64,000 nucleotides of DNA. Origin: Marinobacter nanhaiticus D15-8W. GTDB taxonomy: Bacteria; Pseudomonadota; Gammaproteobacteria; Pseudomonadales; Oleiphilaceae. The stretch's first letter is position 1, and every line of letters begins with the position of its first letter. The notes beneath the pieces were generated by a model. It made no database searches. It worked only from the letters and a program-made list of their open reading frames with translations, and was not told the DNA's origin. This document shows positions 11,541 to 21,622 of the stretch, piece after piece. The stretch spans positions 2,852,001 through 2,916,000 of the forward strand of contig NZ_AP028878.1 in NCBI RefSeq assembly GCF_036511935.1. Reading direction: 5' to 3'. Both the position numbers and the translations under genes were made by a program.

Positions 11541-13247
11541 CTAGAGGCCCACATCGTCCAGAGAGGTTTCAGCCAATTTCAACAGGTCCTGGTTACGCTC
11601 ATCCCGGGTACCGATACTCTCGATATAGTATTCCAGAGAAGTCAGCGCGTCGGCCAGCGCCTCAAGCACTGTCGCCGGAGGCGCCTCCCGGGCATCGAGC
11701 AGGCGCGACTGGATGGCATCCGCAATACGCCCCAAGACCTTTGCCCCTTCCCGATCCTCCAGCATCATGAAACCGCCCCAAATACTGCGAAGTGTCGCCG
11801 GCACATTGGCCAGGTGCAGCTTGTCGTAGTCGGATTCGATGAAGGCCGTAATCGCACGTTTGGCCAGGGTAAGCGCCGCCCTCGCCTCGTCGGCAACGAC
11901 GATATGCGCCTCGCTGAGATAGGTGGTCTCTTCCCGGTTGGCCTTGACGATGGCCAGAGCGTCTGTCTCGCTGGTAATTCCGCGTGTCACCATTTGCATG
12001 GCCGCGTCTTCAATACTAAGGACGGCGTTGGCCAGGTTGTAGAGCTCATCGTCCTGCGGTAGCCGATTGTCTGCGTGCCAGTTGCGTAATTGCGCCGCTT
12101 CCTTGCGCGCGAGATCGGCCAGCTTGGTCAGGTCGAGCACAGAGAGTGTGTTGGCCAGTTGTTCCAGGGACGCGGCAATCGACGACAGTTCGTTGAGGTC
12201 CGGCTCTATGCCACGTTCGATGATATCCACCTTATCCTTGAGCTGGTTGAGCTCCTCCTGCAACGCCGTGGAGAGGGACTTGAGCACATCGGTGCCCGGT
12301 CCGTAGAGACGCTTGCGGTGGGATTCGAGGATATTCTCGGGGAATTCGGTGGGACGGATACCGTACGCCTGGAGGATCTGGGAGACTTCCGGATTCACCG
12401 ACCCGCTGCGGTACAGGATGTAGACCAGTTCCTTGAAAAGAGAGTCCGGCGCATCCTTGTTGATCGCCACCTTACCGATATAGACGATCTCACGCGTGTA
12501 TTTCTCGATTCGCATGAACAAGCGCTTGCGGGACTTGCCGAAACCCATGGCGCGGTCCTGCATGGTGTCTGCAACGATACCCATCAGACACCATAGCTGG
12601 CCCATGGGCGCGCCGTTACAGAGGCGGGCGAAGCCCTTGGCCGCGCGCGCGATCAGTTTGCGACTGACGCGTTCATTACGCTCACGTAGCGCGCCCAGCA
12701 GACCAATCTGGTACATCAGGCGCATACGACGTGCATGGATCTCGAAGTCGGCTTCGTTGTCGCCAAGGGGTTTCAGACCCAGACTGCTACAGAAATCCGG
12801 GCGCTTGCGTGCATCGACATCGAAGAAACAGGATTCGGGATAAGGCTTCTCTCCGCGGGCAACGCGAAGGTCATTGGTAATCGGCAACAGGAGTTCGGGG
12901 TGGTCGGCGCGTTGTTGCTGATAGTATTCAACGTAACGCCGCAGGATAAACAGTGCGCTGCTCAAGGCCGTCAGCAGGGTGTTCTTATCGTCATTGGCAC
13001 CGACGGGTACATCGTTGGCGACGGCCACCGCTTCCTGGCACAGCAGCGTACCGCCACGCAGCTCAACCAGGACAAAGATACCGCGCAACTGGTTCAGGAA
13101 ATCGACGCAGTTCTGCAGGTCCTCTCCACTTTCCCTGTTCTCCTGAAAGCGTTCGAGGCTGGCCTCAGCCTGTTTGATGGTCTGTTCTATTTCGTTCTTG
13201 ACCAGGTCAAACGATTGAGACTTCGTCGCTAGAGACGATTGAACCAT
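11541..13247 (-). CDS. fimL: Twitching-motility regulator FimL
   Basis: A 568-residue protein resembling FimL, itself related to the N-terminal part of the chemosensory kinase ChpA/PilL but lacking the histidine kinase and phosphotransfer residues. In Pseudomonas it links polar localisation (with FimV) to cAMP synthesis, type IV pilus assembly and twitching. Recognisable blocks are LRGIFVLVELRGGTLLCQEAVAVAND, read here as two conserved pieces, and ALSSALFILRRYVEYY. The start was set at ATG 13247 (MVQSSLATKSQ), with GGGAAG upstream; the 54 codons before it look non-coding. The sequence is helical throughout, with no membrane segment. Confidence 0.87.
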   Translation of the reverse strand: MVQSSLATKSQSFDLVKNEIEQTIKQAEASLERFQENRESGEDLQNCVDFLNQLRGIFVLVELRGGTLLCQEAVAVANDVPVGANDDKNTLLTALSSALFILRRYVEYYQQQRADHPELLLPITNDLRVARGEKPYPESCFFDVDARKRPDFCSSLGLKPLGDNEADFEIHARRMRLMYQIGLLGALRERNERVSRKLIARAAKGFARLCNGAPMGQLWCLMGIVADTMQDRAMGFGKSRKRLFMRIEKYTREIVYIGKVAINKDAPDSLFKELVYILYRSGSVNPEVSQILQAYGIRPTEFPENILESHRKRLYGPGTDVLKSLSTALQEELNQLKDKVDIIERGIEPDLNELSSIAASLEQLANTLSVLDLTKLADLARKEAAQLRNWHADNRLPQDDELYNLANAVLSIEDAAMQMVTRGITSETDALAIVKANREETTYLSEAHIVVADEARAALTLAKRAITAFIESDYDKLHLANVPATLRSIWGGFMMLEDREGAKVLGRIADAIQSRLLDAREAPPATVLEALADALTSLEYYIESIGTRDERNQDLLKLAETSLDDVGL

Positions 13248-13595
13248 AAAATGACGCTTCCCATAGATAGATGCGGAGAGTACCGCTTCCCCTGCCGATT
13301 TTTCAGGTGACGACTCTGACCGGTCTAACCGGCACCACCTGTGGCTATCGTTATTTGGTGGGTATGAATGCCAGCAACGTCCAATCCCGGAACGACCAAG
13401 AACGCGCACCCTGCCCGTGAAAACGACCGTACTTCAGTTTATAGAAGATTCTTATATACCGGCCGGATTCGGAAAATTATCGAACTAACCTTTACTTATA
13501 ACATAAAATTCATGCACCTCAAGAACGGCTCTGTGTACTTATTTTTCTGCCGTTTACAGTGCACCTTTTTGCGTTAACAACGCATTACGGACGCC
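13248..13595. other. 348-bp intergenic region upstream of fimL
   Basis: Lies between dnaQ and fimL, both read leftwards. The stretch 13440-13570 is markedly AT-rich and on the minus strand contains a -10-like GATAAT near 13480 but no good -35. It is likely the fimL promoter region. I see no RNA gene and no credible small gene; the plus-strand frame at 13368-13577 has atypical composition. Confidence 0.5.
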
Positions 13596-14321
13596 TCAGT
13601 CGGCCGCTTGCGGCGCGCTGTCCAGCTTGCTCCAGAGTGCCTCCCCGCTCGCCTTGCCCACCACTTCCAGTAACTCGGCATGTGCCTTGATTTCCTCATC
13701 GCTGGCACGGATCACACGCGTCCTGCGACGGTCAGTTCCCAGGCGGCGAATCCCGCCGACAGCATCGCCGGCATCCGACGCGCCGCTATCGAGGGAGAAC
13801 GCCGTTTGACCCCCTGTGAGTAGCAGGAAAACGTCGGCAAGGATCTCGGCATCGAGCAGAGCGCCGTGCAATTCGCGGTTGCTGTTGTCGACGCCATAGC
13901 GTTTACATAACGCATCGAGGCTATTCTTCTGGCCGGGATGTTTCTTGCGGGCGACGGCGAGGGAATCCAACACGCCACAGTGGTCAGCTACTTTCCATCC
14001 GGTACCCAGCTTGCGGAATTCGTGGTCTATGAAACCCACGTCGAACGCCGCATTATGGATGACCAGCTCAGCGCCCTTGATGAATTCGAAAAATTCGGTC
14101 GCGACATCCCGGAACAATGGCTTGTCCGCGAGGAACTCGTTGGTGATCCCGTGTACCTGGATCGCCTCGGCCTCCACTTCCCGCTCGGGATTGATATAGA
14201 CGTGATAATGGCGGCCGGTGAGCTGACGCTCCATCAACTCGACACAGCCGATTTCAATAATCCGGTGCCCCTGTTCGGGGTCGATACCTGTGGTTTCCGT
14301 ATCCAGCACGATCTGGCGCAT
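13596..14321 (-). CDS. dnaQ: DNA polymerase III epsilon subunit (3'-5' proofreading exonuclease)
   Basis: DEDDh exonuclease of the replicative polymerase, 241 residues. Exo I has D7 and E9 (LDTETTG), Exo II has D94 (HNAAFDVGFID), and Exo III has H152 and D157 (HGALLDAEILAD). A likely sliding-clamp motif QTAFSL (172-177) follows the catalytic domain, as in E. coli, and the C-terminal tail for binding the alpha subunit is present. It is adjacent to rnhA, the common gammaproteobacterial order, though here both are on the same strand 34 bp apart (rnhA to the right), allowing co-transcription. Confidence 0.97.
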   Translation of the reverse strand: MRQIVLDTETTGIDPEQGHRIIEIGCVELMERQLTGRHYHVYINPEREVEAEAIQVHGITNEFLADKPLFRDVATEFFEFIKGAELVIHNAAFDVGFIDHEFRKLGTGWKVADHCGVLDSLAVARKKHPGQKNSLDALCKRYGVDNSNRELHGALLDAEILADVFLLLTGGQTAFSLDSGASDAGDAVGGIRRLGTDRRRTRVIRASDEEIKAHAELLEVVGKASGEALWSKLDSAPQAAD

Positions 14322-14355
14322 GTATAGCTCCGAACTCTAAAAAACAATCTAAAAA

Positions 14356-14802
14356 TCAGGTGGATGCAGAGAGGTTCTCTACCCCTTTATTAGCTAACGC
14401 ATCCGCTCTCTCGTTACCGGGTACGCCCGCATGACCCTTTACCCAATGCCAGCGGATGTCGTGACGACGGACTTCCTCATCCAATGCCTGCCACAGATCG
14501 GCATTTTTCACGGGCTTCTTCGCCGCCGTTTTCCAACCATTCTTCTTCCAGTTGTGCATCCATTCGGTTATGCCTTTGCGGACATACTGGGAGTCGGTAT
14601 AGAGATCGACCTCACAGGTACGTTTCAGTGCTTTCAGGCCCTGGATCGCTGCCATCAACTCCATGCGGTTGTTGGTCGTGGTCTTCTCGCCGCCATGGAG
14701 TTCCCGCTCGGCATCGCCGTAACTCAATACCGCGCCCCAACCACCGGGGCCCGGATTTCCCTTGCAGGCGCCGTCGGTGTACAGCACAACGCGTTTTGTC
14801 AT
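14356..14802 (-). CDS. rnhA: Ribonuclease HI
   Basis: Degrades the RNA strand of RNA-DNA hybrids during replication and R-loop removal. The 148 residues carry all catalytic positions with E. coli numbering: D10 ([11 protein letters not shown]), E48 (NRMELMA), D70 (YTDSQYV), H124 (KGHAG) and D134 (ERADALA). It also has the basic protrusion ([20 protein letters not shown]) used for substrate binding. It precedes dnaQ in the direction of transcription and follows the methyltransferase gene by 110 bp. Confidence 0.97.
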   Translation of the reverse strand: MTKRVVLYTDGACKGNPGPGGWGAVLSYGDAERELHGGEKTTTNNRMELMAAIQGLKALKRTCEVDLYTDSQYVRKGITEWMHNWKKNGWKTAAKKPVKNADLWQALDEEVRRHDIRWHWVKGHAGVPGNERADALANKGVENLSAST

Positions 14803-14912
14803 AGCTTTGTATTTCCTGGTAGCAGGGTTCCTGTTGTTAAAAATGCCATGGAGAACGCCCGGTAGAAGATAGTTCTTGGTAGCGGATTCCTGCGGATAGC
14901 GACCTGGATCGC

Positions 14913-15713
14913 CTATTTCCGACTATCGGGAAGGGCCACGTCTGACGCGTGACGTGCCGCGCTGGAAGATCCCAAGGCGCCTGCCACCGGCAGCGCGACC
15001 GGCTTCGGCTTCCGCCACCGGATCCGGTTTGCGGTGCGAGCCAGCACCCGCTTCTCGGCGCGGATACAGTAATAGGCCCCCGCAGGAAGATGCAACCTGC
15101 GGCCGAATTTCTCAAGGGAGTTCAGACGGTCCAACGCATGCTGACCGCGGATGGGCGGGCGAAAGAAGCGGCTTGTCGTCTCCTCGACCTCAAATTCCAA
15201 CAGACTCAACCAATCTTCCAAGCGGCGCAGGGTGACAAATCGGCCGCTCCAGGGTGGATGCTGTCGGCGGGACACCAGCTTACGCAGCCCCCAGGAACTG
15301 AAAGGATTGAAGCCAATAATTACCAGGCTCCCTGAGCTACGCAACACTCGGGCCGCCTCCCTGACAACCTGGTGCGGTCTTTCGGAAAAATCGTGGGTAT
15401 GGTGCATGATCACCAGATCCACCGACTCGTTCGGGAACGGCAACTCGTCCGCCTCGCAAACAACCACGCCATCCGGCAGGTGACTGGACCAGCGAGGCGT
15501 GGTCATCATGCGCATGCTGAAATCGGTCGAAGTCGCCAAGGGCAGACGATGGCTCACGGAGACCAACAGTTGGTGTGCGCCGGCCTGGTCTCCGAGCAGA
15601 GCATCGATCTGCTCGCGCTGGTCAGCCAGCAGGGCTCTGCCAAGGGGGCTCTGGAACCAGGCCTCGAAGGCATCACGCTGTAACGTATAGTTCCTTTTGC
15701 CGGCTCTGACCAT
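14913..15713 (-). CDS. Class I SAM-dependent methyltransferase, type 11-like
   Basis: 266 residues with a degenerate N-terminal SAM region and a clear Methyltransf_11 core: [23 protein letters not shown], then [19 protein letters not shown]. Substrate unknown. The gene is conserved between gloB and rnhA in Pseudomonas and relatives, which suggests a house-keeping role rather than a natural-product one. The start was set at ATG 15713 because CGAGG lies 6 bases upstream; a TTG at 15719 is also in frame. It is divergent from gloB over 116 bp. The Arg/Lys/Pro-rich C-terminal 40 residues look disordered. Confidence 0.82.
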   Translation of the reverse strand: MVRAGKRNYTLQRDAFEAWFQSPLGRALLADQREQIDALLGDQAGAHQLLVSVSHRLPLATSTDFSMRMMTTPRWSSHLPDGVVVCEADELPFPNESVDLVIMHHTHDFSERPHQVVREAARVLRSSGSLVIIGFNPFSSWGLRKLVSRRQHPPWSGRFVTLRRLEDWLSLLEFEVEETTSRFFRPPIRGQHALDRLNSLEKFGRRLHLPAGAYYCIRAEKRVLARTANRIRWRKPKPVALPVAGALGSSSAARHASDVALPDSRK

Positions 15714-15761
15714 GGCCAACCTCGATTGCGCGAGTCTCCAGGTGGGTGCATCTGACGAAAT

Positions 15762-15790
15762 TTGGGCACCTACCCTCTATCCTTTATGAT
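15762..15790 (+). promoter_or_regulatory. Probable sigma-70 promoter of gloB
   Basis: TTGGGC (15762-15767), 17-bp spacer, TATGAT (15785-15790). The -10 matches 5 of 6. It lies 39 bases before ATG 15830. Confidence 0.5.
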
Positions 15791-15829
15791 AACAGTCTAC
15801 ATCCGCCGACCGTAGCCAAAAGGTTCCTC

Positions 15830-16627
15830 ATGTTTTCAATAGCTCCGATACCCGCTTTCAGCGACAACTATATCTGGTGCCTGGTCGATGAAGAAACCAA
15901 CCGGGCCGCCATTGTCGACCCCGGCCAGGCCGAACCGGTCGAACGCTACCTACAGGAAAAAGGCCTGAAACTCGACATTATCCTGATTACCCACCATCAC
16001 CCCGATCACGTCGGCGGCGTGGCCGAACTTGAGCGTAAATTTTCCCCCAACGAGATATACGGACCGAAGGACTCCCCCTTCCAGGGCATTACCCAGCCGT
16101 TGTCCGAAGGGGATACCGTGACCTGGCGACAAGTAACGTTCAGTGTCCTGGAAGTCCCGGGCCACACACTCGACCATATTGCCTATATTTCGGAACAGGA
16201 CGTCATCGACGATGCGCCGGTACTGTTCTGTGGCGACACCCTGTTCGCCTGCGGTTGCGGTCGCCTGTTCGAGGGCACGCCCGCGCAGATGCGTCAGTCC
16301 CTCGCCAAATTGCGCGGCTTGCAGCCCAACGCCCGGGTCTACTGTGCCCATGAATATACGTTGGCGAACCTGCGCTTCTCCCGTGATCTTTTGCCTGAGG
16401 ACGACGCACTGGAGGCCTTTGAAGTCTACTGTAAGCAGAAGAGGGAGAATGGTGCCCCCACCCTGCCGACTACCCTGGAAGAGGAAGCGGCCCTCAACCC
16501 TTTCCTGCGCTGGGACGATGAGGCCGTGATCAAGGCCGTCAGCAAGCGCGCAATCGATGTTGACAGCAAGCTCAGTGGCGACGACCGTGTTTTTGCCCAG
16601 GTCAGGCGGGCCAAGGATACGTTCTAG
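15830..16627 (+). CDS. gloB: Hydroxyacylglutathione hydrolase (glyoxalase II)
   Basis: Second step of methylglyoxal detoxification: hydrolyses S-D-lactoylglutathione to D-lactate and glutathione. It is 265 residues long with the metallo-beta-lactamase metal motif T54-H55-H-H57-P-D59-H60, further metal ligands in VPGHTLDH and [17 protein letters not shown], and the C-terminal glutathione-binding region with AHEYT and [13 protein letters not shown]. The start ATG 15830 ([14 protein letters not shown]) matches the family; 28 upstream in-frame codons cross the promoter. Confidence 0.96.
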   Translation: MFSIAPIPAFSDNYIWCLVDEETNRAAIVDPGQAEPVERYLQEKGLKLDIILITHHHPDHVGGVAELERKFSPNEIYGPKDSPFQGITQPLSEGDTVTWRQVTFSVLEVPGHTLDHIAYISEQDVIDDAPVLFCGDTLFACGCGRLFEGTPAQMRQSLAKLRGLQPNARVYCAHEYTLANLRFSRDLLPEDDALEAFEVYCKQKRENGAPTLPTTLEEEAALNPFLRWDDEAVIKAVSKRAIDVDSKLSGDDRVFAQVRRAKDTF

Positions 16628-16932
16628 CTCGACGGGTTTGTCCACAGCCTCGACATCATAAACGCGTGAACCCCCTCTCATGTCTGCGACGCCCCGAAGG
16701 TCGACGTGCCTCTCGGGGTGAACAAAAGTGAGCCGACCTGCAGAAATAGTGATTTCCTATCTGTACGGGGCGTAACAAACGCTTTCTTGACCCCTTAAAA
16801 AGGGTTCCCATAGAATCCGGCGAGGTCTCGCTGCCGGTCGCAGCGCTCGGGGGCCTTGTCGTCAGGGCTTGGTACTGGCTCTCAAAATACGCTGCCCTTC
16901 GTCTTGCAGCACCACGATATCTCGGAAGAATT
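16628..16932. other. 305-bp intergenic region gloB-mltD
   Basis: No credible gene. It holds a good sigma-70 promoter at 16787-16816 and an AAGGG/CCCTT pair inside that promoter's spacer. No obvious terminator follows gloB. Confidence 0.55.
16787..16816 (+). promoter_or_regulatory. Sigma-70 promoter of mltD
   Basis: TTGACC (16787-16792), 18-bp spacer, TAGAAT (16811-16816); each box matches consensus at 5 of 6. The spacer contains CCCTTAAAAAGGG, a small dyad that could bind a regulator. The leader to ATG 16933 is about 110 bases. Confidence 0.6.
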
Positions 16933-18660
16933 ATGACAATGGCAAGACTGATCTCTGCCCTTCTTTTCGCGGTCCTTCTCGCGGGTTGCCAGGCGTTTCC
17001 TGGCCATAGCGAACAGGATGGCTCCCTCAGTGAAGGCGAACTCCTCGAATCCGAGCGCGTCTCGATTGCCGCCGGGGACGACGAACTGAAAGCGGCGATC
17101 GAGGGAGATACGCCCTCGGACGATACGACGGTCCTCGACGACGCCATTGAACCCTCACTTAAATCCCAGGCTGCCCGCGCCCGGGAACGTCTGGAACAGC
17201 CTACGGAAGAAAGCGTCGATGGCGACGAGGTAGCGCACGATCTTTGGAGCCGCCTCCGGAGCCAGTTCGCAATGGATCTGACCCTGGACAACGCGCGTAT
17301 CGAGCAGCAGCTCAACTGGTACGTCAAGCATCCGCAATATATCGATCGCGTGGCCAAGCGCGCGCGCCGCTATCTCTACCACATCGTTACCGAAGTTGAA
17401 GCCCGCGACTTGCCGGGCGAGTTCGCCCTGCTACCGGTGGTTGAAAGCGCCTTCGACCCCTTCGCTTATTCCCACGGCCGGGCGGCCGGATTGTGGCAAT
17501 TCATTCCGTCTACCGGACGCGTGTACGACCTCAACCAAAGCTGGTGGCACGACCAGCGTCGCGATGTGCTGTCGGCGACCAGCGGCGCTCTGGAATACCT
17601 GGATGCACTGAGCAGCCGCTTCGACGGCAACTACCTGCTAGGCCTGGCTTCATACAACAGCGGCGCCGGCACCGTCGGTCGCGCCATTCGCCGGAACGAG
17701 GCCCGCGGCCTGCCCACCGATTACTGGGCTCTCGATCTCCCGCGGGAAACTCGCGCCTACGTGCCCAAGCTGATTGCGATCTCCAAGATCATCCAAGACC
17801 CGGAAGCCTACGGTATTACCCTGCCGCCCATTCCGGACGAGCCCTACTTTGAAGTCGTCGATACCGGCTCGCAGATCGATCTGGCTCAGGCCGCCGACCT
17901 GGCTTCCGTGGACATCGAGGAAATTTACCTGCTGAACCCGGCCTACAACCGCTGGGCCACATCACCTGAAGGCCCACATCGCCTGCTGGTACCGGTGAAG
18001 AATGCCGAGCAATTCCGCAAGGGGCTGGAAGGACTGGACCCGGAAATGCGGGTCTCCTGGAAAAACTACAAGGTGCGCAGCGGCGACAGCCTGATCAAGA
18101 TTGCCCGTCAGTTCGGAACCACCCCGGATGTGATCAAGCAAGTCAATCACATGCGCTCCAATCTCATCCGCGTCGACCAGCGCCTGCTTATCCCCACGTC
18201 GACCAAGGGCAACAATGCCTATGCGCTAAGCGCCAATGAGCGTTTGAAGGACAAGCAGGCTGCCGTCGGACGCCGTGCAGATGGAACTCGCATCGAACAT
18301 CTCGTTCAAAGGGGGGACACCTTCTGGGACATAGCCCGGGATCACAACGTCAGTGTCCGTCAATTGGCAAAATGGAACGGCATGGCACCGGGTGACCCGC
18401 TGATGCCCGGCAGGAAGCTGGTGATCTGGTCCAAGGACGCACAAACCCAGCAGTTGGCTATGGCCAGCCGACGCGGCTCTTCCGATATGGTCCGAAAGGT
18501 CGGCTACCGGGTGCGTAAGGGCGACTCCCTGGCCCGCATCGCCAATCGCTTCAATGTAAATGTGAGGGATATCGCGAGCTGGAACAGCCTGGACATCAAC
18601 AATTATCTGCAGCCCGGGCAAAGTCTGGTACTCTACGTCGATATTCGCCGAAGCCCCTGA
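16933..18660 (+). CDS. mltD: Membrane-bound lytic murein transglycosylase D (lipoprotein, three LysM)
   Basis: Cleaves peptidoglycan between MurNAc and GlcNAc, forming 1,6-anhydro ends. The 575 residues start with a lipoprotein signal (LLAGC, lipidated Cys19), followed by an acidic linker. A family-1 SLT catalytic domain follows, with Glu171 in PVVESAFDPFAYSHGRAAGLWQF as the expected acid (motif spans 168-187). Three LysM peptidoglycan-binding repeats are at about 376-422, 453-498 and 521-567. It is followed 62 bp later by yejA on the same strand, linking wall turnover to uptake of released peptides. Confidence 0.95.
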   Translation: MTMARLISALLFAVLLAGCQAFPGHSEQDGSLSEGELLESERVSIAAGDDELKAAIEGDTPSDDTTVLDDAIEPSLKSQAARARERLEQPTEESVDGDEVAHDLWSRLRSQFAMDLTLDNARIEQQLNWYVKHPQYIDRVAKRARRYLYHIVTEVEARDLPGEFALLPVVESAFDPFAYSHGRAAGLWQFIPSTGRVYDLNQSWWHDQRRDVLSATSGALEYLDALSSRFDGNYLLGLASYNSGAGTVGRAIRRNEARGLPTDYWALDLPRETRAYVPKLIAISKIIQDPEAYGITLPPIPDEPYFEVVDTGSQIDLAQAADLASVDIEEIYLLNPAYNRWATSPEGPHRLLVPVKNAEQFRKGLEGLDPEMRVSWKNYKVRSGDSLIKIARQFGTTPDVIKQVNHMRSNLIRVDQRLLIPTSTKGNNAYALSANERLKDKQAAVGRRADGTRIEHLVQRGDTFWDIARDHNVSVRQLAKWNGMAPGDPLMPGRKLVIWSKDAQTQQLAMASRRGSSDMVRKVGYRVRKGDSLARIANRFNVNVRDIASWNSLDINNYLQPGQSLVLYVDIRRSP

Positions 18661-18722
18661 TCGTACACGAGGATTTGAAAGCTCGGACGTGACGGTCAGC
18701 CACCAGAAAAAGAGCGGAATCC

Positions 18723-20513
18723 ATGATCAGATTTTCTCAGACCGTCATCGCCGTCTTCCTTTTTGTCATGGCTTCGGCCCTGCATGCAGCCGAAGCCGTT
18801 CACGGTTTCGCCATGCATGGCGCCCCTAAGTACGGTCCCGACTTCAAGCATTTTGACTACGTCAATCCCGACGCACCCAAGGGCGGCACCCTGAAACAGG
18901 GCGTGGTGGCTAACGGTTACGATTCCCTCAATCCGTTCCTGCTCAAGGGCGTTTCCGCCGCCGGCATCCAGGTCTATACCTACGACAGCCTGCTGATCGC
19001 TTCCGACGATGAGCCGTTCACCATGTACGGGCTCATTGCCGAGTCGCTCGAAACACCCGAAGATCGCTCCTACGTGACCTTCAATATCAATCCGGATGCC
19101 CGTTTTTCCGATGGCGAGCCGATCACTGCCGAAGATGTCGTCTTTACGTTCAACCTGCTCACAGAAAAGGGCCACCCCTTCTATCGTAACTACTACGCGG
19201 AAGTGGAAAAGGTAACGGCGGAAGGCAAACTGCGGGCCCGCTTCGACTTCGGCAAGACCCAGAATCGCGAACTCCCGCTAATACTGGGCCAGATGCCTAT
19301 CCTGCCCAAGCACTACTGGGAAAAGCACGAGTTCGAGGAGTCCGGCCTGACGATTCCGGTTAGCAGCGGACCGTATACCATCGCTAGCTTCGACGCCGGT
19401 CGGTCGATCACCTATAAGCGCAACCCGGATTACTGGGCCAAGGACCTACCCGTCAATGTAGGCCGCCATAACTTCGAGCAGGTACGCTACGACTACTATT
19501 CGGACGACACGGTCGCCCTGGAGGCATTCAAGGCTGGCATCTACGATTTCCGCCTGGAATCCTCGGCCAAGAACTGGGCCACAGCCTATGCTTCGGATGC
19601 CCTTCAAGAGGGCCGGATCGTTAAGCAGGCCGTTCATCACGGCCGCCCGGTGGGCATGCAGGCGTTCATCATGAACACCCGCAAACATCCCTTTGATAAC
19701 CGCAAGGTCAGGGAAGCGCTCGCCTACGGCTTCGACTTTGACTGGGCCAACGAAAACCTGTTCTACGGCCAGTACACCCGCACAGACAGCTACTTCGAGA
19801 ATAGCGAGCTGGCCTCCAGCGGTCTCCCCGAGGGTGATGAACTGGCACTGCTCGAGCCCTATCGGGAACAGCTTCCCTCCGAGGTCTTCGACGAGGAATA
19901 CCATCCGCCGTCAACCACCGGCGGAACGACCCTGCGCGACAACCTGCGCACGGCCATGACGCTCCTGAATGAAGCCGGCTACGAGATCAAGAACGGTAAG
20001 ATGGTCGAAACCGAAACCGGCAAGCCGCTGCGCTTCGAGATCCTGCTGCACCAGAAAACCTTCGAGCGTGTCGTCCTACCCTTCAAACAGAACCTGGGAC
20101 GACTCGGTATCGATGTGGATGTTCGCCTGATCGACACGAATCAATATGTCCAACGGGTGCGTAACTTCAACTACGACATGGTCGTACTGAGCCTCGGCCA
20201 ATCCGACTCTCCCGGCAACGAACAGCGGGACTACTGGCATTCTTCAAACGCAGACAGTCCGGGCACGCGTAACTACATGGGTGTGAGCGACCCCGTGGTG
20301 GACGACCTGGTGGCAAAGGTTATCCAGGCGCCGGACCGCGAATCCCTCGTCACCCGGACCCGCGCGCTCGACCGAGTGCTGCTCTGGGGCCACTACGTGG
20401 TTCCGCAATGGCACCTCGCTGTCGACCGCATTGCCTACTGGCATCATCTTGCGCGACCGGATGAGACACCCAAATCCGGCATCGACCTGTCCCGCTGGTG
20501 GGTCAAACCCTGA
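18723..20513 (+). CDS. yejA: Oligopeptide ABC transporter, periplasmic binding protein (YejA family)
   Basis: Family-5 extracellular solute-binding protein of 596 residues with a signal peptide cleaved near AlaLeuHisAla21, and the family segments HGAPKYGPDF, NPDAPKGGTLKQGV and DGEPITAEDVVFTFNLL. It delivers substrate to YejBEF. In enterobacteria this importer takes up microcin C and peptides; the related Pseudomonas Npp system imports peptidyl-nucleoside antibiotics. Pseudomonas, as I recall, has two tandem binding-protein genes here; this genome has one. First gene of a four-gene operon with spacings of 31, 1 and 1 bp. Confidence 0.93.
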   Translation: MIRFSQTVIAVFLFVMASALHAAEAVHGFAMHGAPKYGPDFKHFDYVNPDAPKGGTLKQGVVANGYDSLNPFLLKGVSAAGIQVYTYDSLLIASDDEPFTMYGLIAESLETPEDRSYVTFNINPDARFSDGEPITAEDVVFTFNLLTEKGHPFYRNYYAEVEKVTAEGKLRARFDFGKTQNRELPLILGQMPILPKHYWEKHEFEESGLTIPVSSGPYTIASFDAGRSITYKRNPDYWAKDLPVNVGRHNFEQVRYDYYSDDTVALEAFKAGIYDFRLESSAKNWATAYASDALQEGRIVKQAVHHGRPVGMQAFIMNTRKHPFDNRKVREALAYGFDFDWANENLFYGQYTRTDSYFENSELASSGLPEGDELALLEPYREQLPSEVFDEEYHPPSTTGGTTLRDNLRTAMTLLNEAGYEIKNGKMVETETGKPLRFEILLHQKTFERVVLPFKQNLGRLGIDVDVRLIDTNQYVQRVRNFNYDMVVLSLGQSDSPGNEQRDYWHSSNADSPGTRNYMGVSDPVVDDLVAKVIQAPDRESLVTRTRALDRVLLWGHYVVPQWHLAVDRIAYWHHLARPDETPKSGIDLSRWWVKP

Positions 20514-20544
20514 GCATCAACTCCCCAGGAGGATCTGCTGACTG

Positions 20545-21621
20545 ATGGGTGTTTACATCCTCAGGCGACTGTTGCTGATCGTTCCCACGCTGATCGGCAT
20601 CATGCTGCTGAATTTCGTGATCGTTCAGGCGGCGCCCGGCGGCCCGATCGAACAACTGGTTGCTGAAATGGAAGGCATGGGTGGCGGCAGCCTGGAACGG
20701 GCTACCGGCGGTGGCGGCATGGAAGTCAGCGAAGGTGGGGAATCCCGGGGAGCGAAAGGCTTACCGCCAGAGTTGCTGAAGGAAATCGAAACCCTCTACG
20801 GATTCGACAAGCCGCCCCACGAACGTTTTCTCAAGATGCTGGGCGACTACGCCACCTTCGATTTCGGCGAAAGTTTCTACCGCGATCGGACGGTCATCGA
20901 ACTGATTATCGACAAGCTACCGGTATCCATCTCTCTCGGCCTGTGGTCGACACTCCTCATCTACCTGATCTCGATACCCCTGGGGATCAAGAAGGCCGTC
21001 ACCGATGGCAGTCGTTTCGATGTCTGGACCAGCTCGGTCATTATCGTTGGCTATGCCATTCCGGGATTCCTGTTTGCCATCCTGCTTATCGTGCTGTTTG
21101 CCGGTGGCAGCTACTGGGACTGGTTCCCGCTCCGGGGATTAACATCGCCTAACTTCGATGAACTCAACTGGTACGAGAAAATCGGCGATTATTTCTGGCA
21201 CCTGGCGCTACCGGTAACCGCCAACGTGATCGGCGGTTTCGCCACCCTGACGTTGCTGACCAAAAATTCCTTCCTCGACGAAATTGGCAAGCAGTATGTG
21301 GTGACCGCCCGCGCCAAGGGTCTCGAGGAGCGGCGTATCCTTTACGGCCATGTGTTTCGCAATGCCATGCTGATCGTCATCGCCAGCCTGCCGGGGCTGC
21401 TGGTTTCGCTGTTTTTTACCGGCTCACTGCTGATCGAAGTGATCTTCTCGCTCGACGGCCTGGGACTGCTAGGCTTCGAGGCCGCGCTGAACCGGGATTA
21501 TCCGGTGATCTTCGGCACCCTCTACATCTTTACTCTCATGGGGCTGGTACTGAAACTGATCAGCGATCTCACATACGTGCTGGTCGATCCACGCATCGAC
21601 TTCGAAAGCAGGGAGGGCTGA
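20545..21621 (+). CDS. yejB: Oligopeptide ABC transporter permease YejB
   Basis: Inner-membrane permease of 358 residues with an N-terminal helix starting [22 protein letters not shown] split by the ILRR motif, a periplasmic Gly/Glu-rich insert (about 45-75) typical of YejB, and six helices in all. The EAA coupling motif that contacts the ATPase lies near [20 protein letters not shown]. An AGGAGG ribosome site precedes ATG 20545. The stop is followed after one base by yejE. Confidence 0.95.
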   Translation: MGVYILRRLLLIVPTLIGIMLLNFVIVQAAPGGPIEQLVAEMEGMGGGSLERATGGGGMEVSEGGESRGAKGLPPELLKEIETLYGFDKPPHERFLKMLGDYATFDFGESFYRDRTVIELIIDKLPVSISLGLWSTLLIYLISIPLGIKKAVTDGSRFDVWTSSVIIVGYAIPGFLFAILLIVLFAGGSYWDWFPLRGLTSPNFDELNWYEKIGDYFWHLALPVTANVIGGFATLTLLTKNSFLDEIGKQYVVTARAKGLEERRILYGHVFRNAMLIVIASLPGLLVSLFFTGSLLIEVIFSLDGLGLLGFEAALNRDYPVIFGTLYIFTLMGLVLKLISDLTYVLVDPRIDFESREG

Positions 21622-21622
21622 C